In this document: positions 61,601 to 64,000 of the stretch, one piece after another | How positions within the stretch are numbered: the first letter of the stretch is position 1 | Layout of the letters: the number at the start of each line of letters is the position of its first letter | DNA from: Dirofilaria immitis | Taxonomy: Eukaryota; Nematoda; Chromadorea; Rhabditida; Onchocercidae | Direction: 5' to 3' | NCBI GenBank assembly: GCA_024305405.1 | Contig: JAKNDB010000110.1 | Coordinates: 1,178,001-1,242,000, forward strand | Length of the DNA: 64,000 nt | Program-made: the position numbers and the translations under genes | Notes under the pieces: generated by a model | Database searches by the model: none | Told to the model about the DNA's origin: nothing | Seen by the model: only the letters and a program-made list of their open reading frames with translations

Positions 61601-64000
61601 TTGTCGTCAAAATATTTGTGTATGGAAAATGAATGTATACTTAAAAGATCGATTTGGTTGGTTCATGTTTATTCCGGTTAAATTTTCAGTATGCTACATC
61701 CCTTGATCCATATAATCCGCTATGCAAATTTCCTAATCATAATAATTAACTTCTGTGACAATTCCGTTATATTATTATACATAAATAATTTAGCTTATTT
61801 GGATAAGATTTAATGTTTTGAGCAAAAAGCTCATTTTCAACCGAAACTGTAATTTGAAAATGAAAGAAAAAAAAGCTGAAGTAATATCAAAATGATTAAA
61901 TTCTTTAGTTAAACAAGTTAACTTTAAGATATAAATTATAAGCACACTATAATAATTATGTTAGAGATAAGAGGGATTAATTTTTTAATTTTAGTAATTT
62001 ACTTTAACTCATTGATTTGAATAATTTGCTTTAATTTTTCCAAACAGAAAAAAAACAGATTTTGAGATTCGAAAATAATTTATAGTCTTTTTCTTTTTTA
62101 ATTTCAAATACTATAAAAGTAGTGGTGACCCCTTATCTTGACCTCATTTGTGAAGCAATAAAGCATGCAGCATTTCTGCTAATTTTGATATGTTGTTTGA
62201 GTCAGCTGTGATTGCCCGCAGTATAAGTATTGAAAGAAGGAATGAATATATGGTAGGGGAGAGGAAAAGATGAAGGAAGAAAGGTTAATTGAATGAAGAA
62301 TGATGAGGTCGGCATCTGTGATTAACAAAAATACGAAAGCTTGAAATTGATACCATTTGCTTTAGTTTTGTTGGAAACTTTTCTTGCTGGTCATTTAATT
62401 AGGGTAGTAAAAGTAGTATATCGCTTAGGTTTCAAACAAAGATTATCTGAATGATCTGGAGAATTGAAACAGTTGAAGGAAGAAGGGGAAAAGAACTAAA
62501 GAAGAGAAGTAAGAAGCTTGAAGAGAAGTTCCCCGGATAAGGTACAAGACGCGCCTGTTCCTTCCTTATCCTGCATATCCCAACCAGAACTTATATCAAG
62601 AATAAATCAGATTTGCATGGCGAGGACGTATAGGATCACCCCTTCCTCCCTTTAACTTCAAAAGTTGAAACCTCCTGACGCCATCACTCAACAGATCAAT
62701 TCATTCCTATTCTGTCCATTACAAAATGCCCTTCATATACATACGTCTGTTCATTACCATTCTATCTTCTTTCTTTCTCCGACTTTTATCCTTTTTTTTT
62801 TATTTTTTTAATTCTTAAAATGTCGAGAAATTCTATCGATAACAAATAATTAAGAAAAAAAAACGAAAAAGCCATTTCTCAATTCCTTTTTTTACAGTTA
62901 ATTATCAGAAAAAGAGGAAAAAATGTTCGAACTTTTTAATGATCGCACCACAATTAATCAAATATATCGCTTCGATAATTATCTGTTGAAAAGTCTTAAA
63001 AAAAATTTTATAATTTAAAGAAAGAATTAGATAACTTAATAATTTCACAAAATTTATCAAATACTGTTAACTTTTTGTTAATTTCAAATATTTTCGACTC
63101 TTGAAAAAATTTCAACCAGTAATCCAGTAATTGATTTGATAAAACGATTGGATAAAAACAAAAATTGAAATGTGAAAATAGAAATTAATTTCGAAAAAAT
63201 ATATACTGATACAATAATATTCGAGAATGATAATATCTGTTATACAAAATATAAGATTTCACATAAAATTATAAAACATATTCATTCTACACTCCATTAA
63301 GCCTTAAATTTGGAATTAATAAAATAAACAAGCAATTTAATGTTAGTACCAACCTTTTTACATAATTATTTCAATTTTTCAGTAATGGACTATTATATAA
63401 TTAAATAATCAAAAATATAAAAACAGAAAAAAATTTTATTCATTATAATAATGAAAATTATCCAAAATCATATTTTAAATGAATGTCTGAAGTTATATTT
63501 TGAAATAAGTATACAAAAAAGAATGATAGAAAATAAAAAAAAACCCGAAGCAGAAGAAAGGGAAGAAACTTGATCCTGCTTGACTGAAGAACAAACATCG
63601 AATAGAATCGAAGTAGTACCGCTAGTGCTTGAGACATTGATGAGTACAATTGAGATTTGTTTGAGTAACCCATCTCAGGCTCATGCTTTCCGTCAATCTC
63701 TACTGACCTTCTCTTACTATGATTGACTCAGAAATAACCTTTTAAGGAAATAAACTTTTTAAATCAAATTTTTAACAGTGAGAGAGAGCCTACAGCATTT
63801 TTCATAAATGTGTATACATATACTTACTTGTATGAGCCGTATGATAAATAATAATCATAAAATTTCCAATAAAAATTTTGAAAATAATTTTTCGTGTTCA
63901 AACCATTCCATTAATTGACAAATCATGTAAGTAACAAGTTCAAATTGGATGTTTTAGTTATTTGAGAAAGCTACTTATTTTTCGGAACGATTTGTAAATA
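58683..64000. other. Right flank without a supported gene
   Basis: A 70-codon frame at about 58815-59030 (plus; contains GIYGHLRGIGSFSKLIYD) may be a further nischarin exon or read-through, but no acceptor fits cleanly. The rest is AT-rich. Intervals at about 61130-61260 and 62510-62700 are richer in G and C and might be regulatory or untranslated; I see no open frame, tRNA fold or known RNA there. Confidence 0.45.

Overview
The window looks like nuclear DNA from a nematode, most plausibly a parasitic spirurid (filaria-like) worm. The base composition is strongly AT-rich, introns are mostly 50-1000 bases, and 3' splice sites follow the short TTTTCAG-type nematode consensus. The recognisable proteins are animal genes: non-muscle myosin II, an EGF-receptor ligand, nischarin and TMEM121. 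The species cannot be named from the sequence. No bacterial genes, rRNA, tRNA, CRISPR array or transposase were seen.

Layout. At the left edge (1029-1506, minus) lies the 5' part of a gene that resembles HPF1, the PARP cofactor; the rest would be at or beyond the left edge. About 10.5 kb of low-complexity, mostly non-coding DNA follows. Positions 12177-26952 (plus) hold a nearly complete non-muscle myosin II heavy chain: 36 coding exons and about 1956 codons, lacking only the short first coding exon. It includes a 27-base cassette-like exon at ATPase loop 1 and two possible C-terminal tails. From 29921 to 30699 (plus) is a secreted Pro/Gln/Tyr-rich protein of 213 aa. Two candidate exons (32686-32864 and 37726-37982) follow. 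The 3' half of a LIN-3/EGF-like transmembrane ligand (40221-41903) comes next and has two alternative last exons. All of 29921-41903 may be one EGF precursor gene, but the exon phases miss by one base at two joints.

The right half is one nischarin-like gene (PX domain plus leucine-rich repeats, 44782 to about 58682, plus). Its 10.7-kb third intron contains a complete TMEM121 homologue of 318 aa on the opposite strand (46460-48513), and two long (TG)n microsatellites. From 58683 to the end I see no convincing gene.

A recurring oddity is that eight myosin exons and two nischarin exons each lack one base against an otherwise well conserved frame. Most of these are in A or T runs. Splice sites and codons around them are intact, so consensus error in the assembly is the likeliest cause, not loss of the genes. 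Automated gene calling on this contig would fragment both genes.
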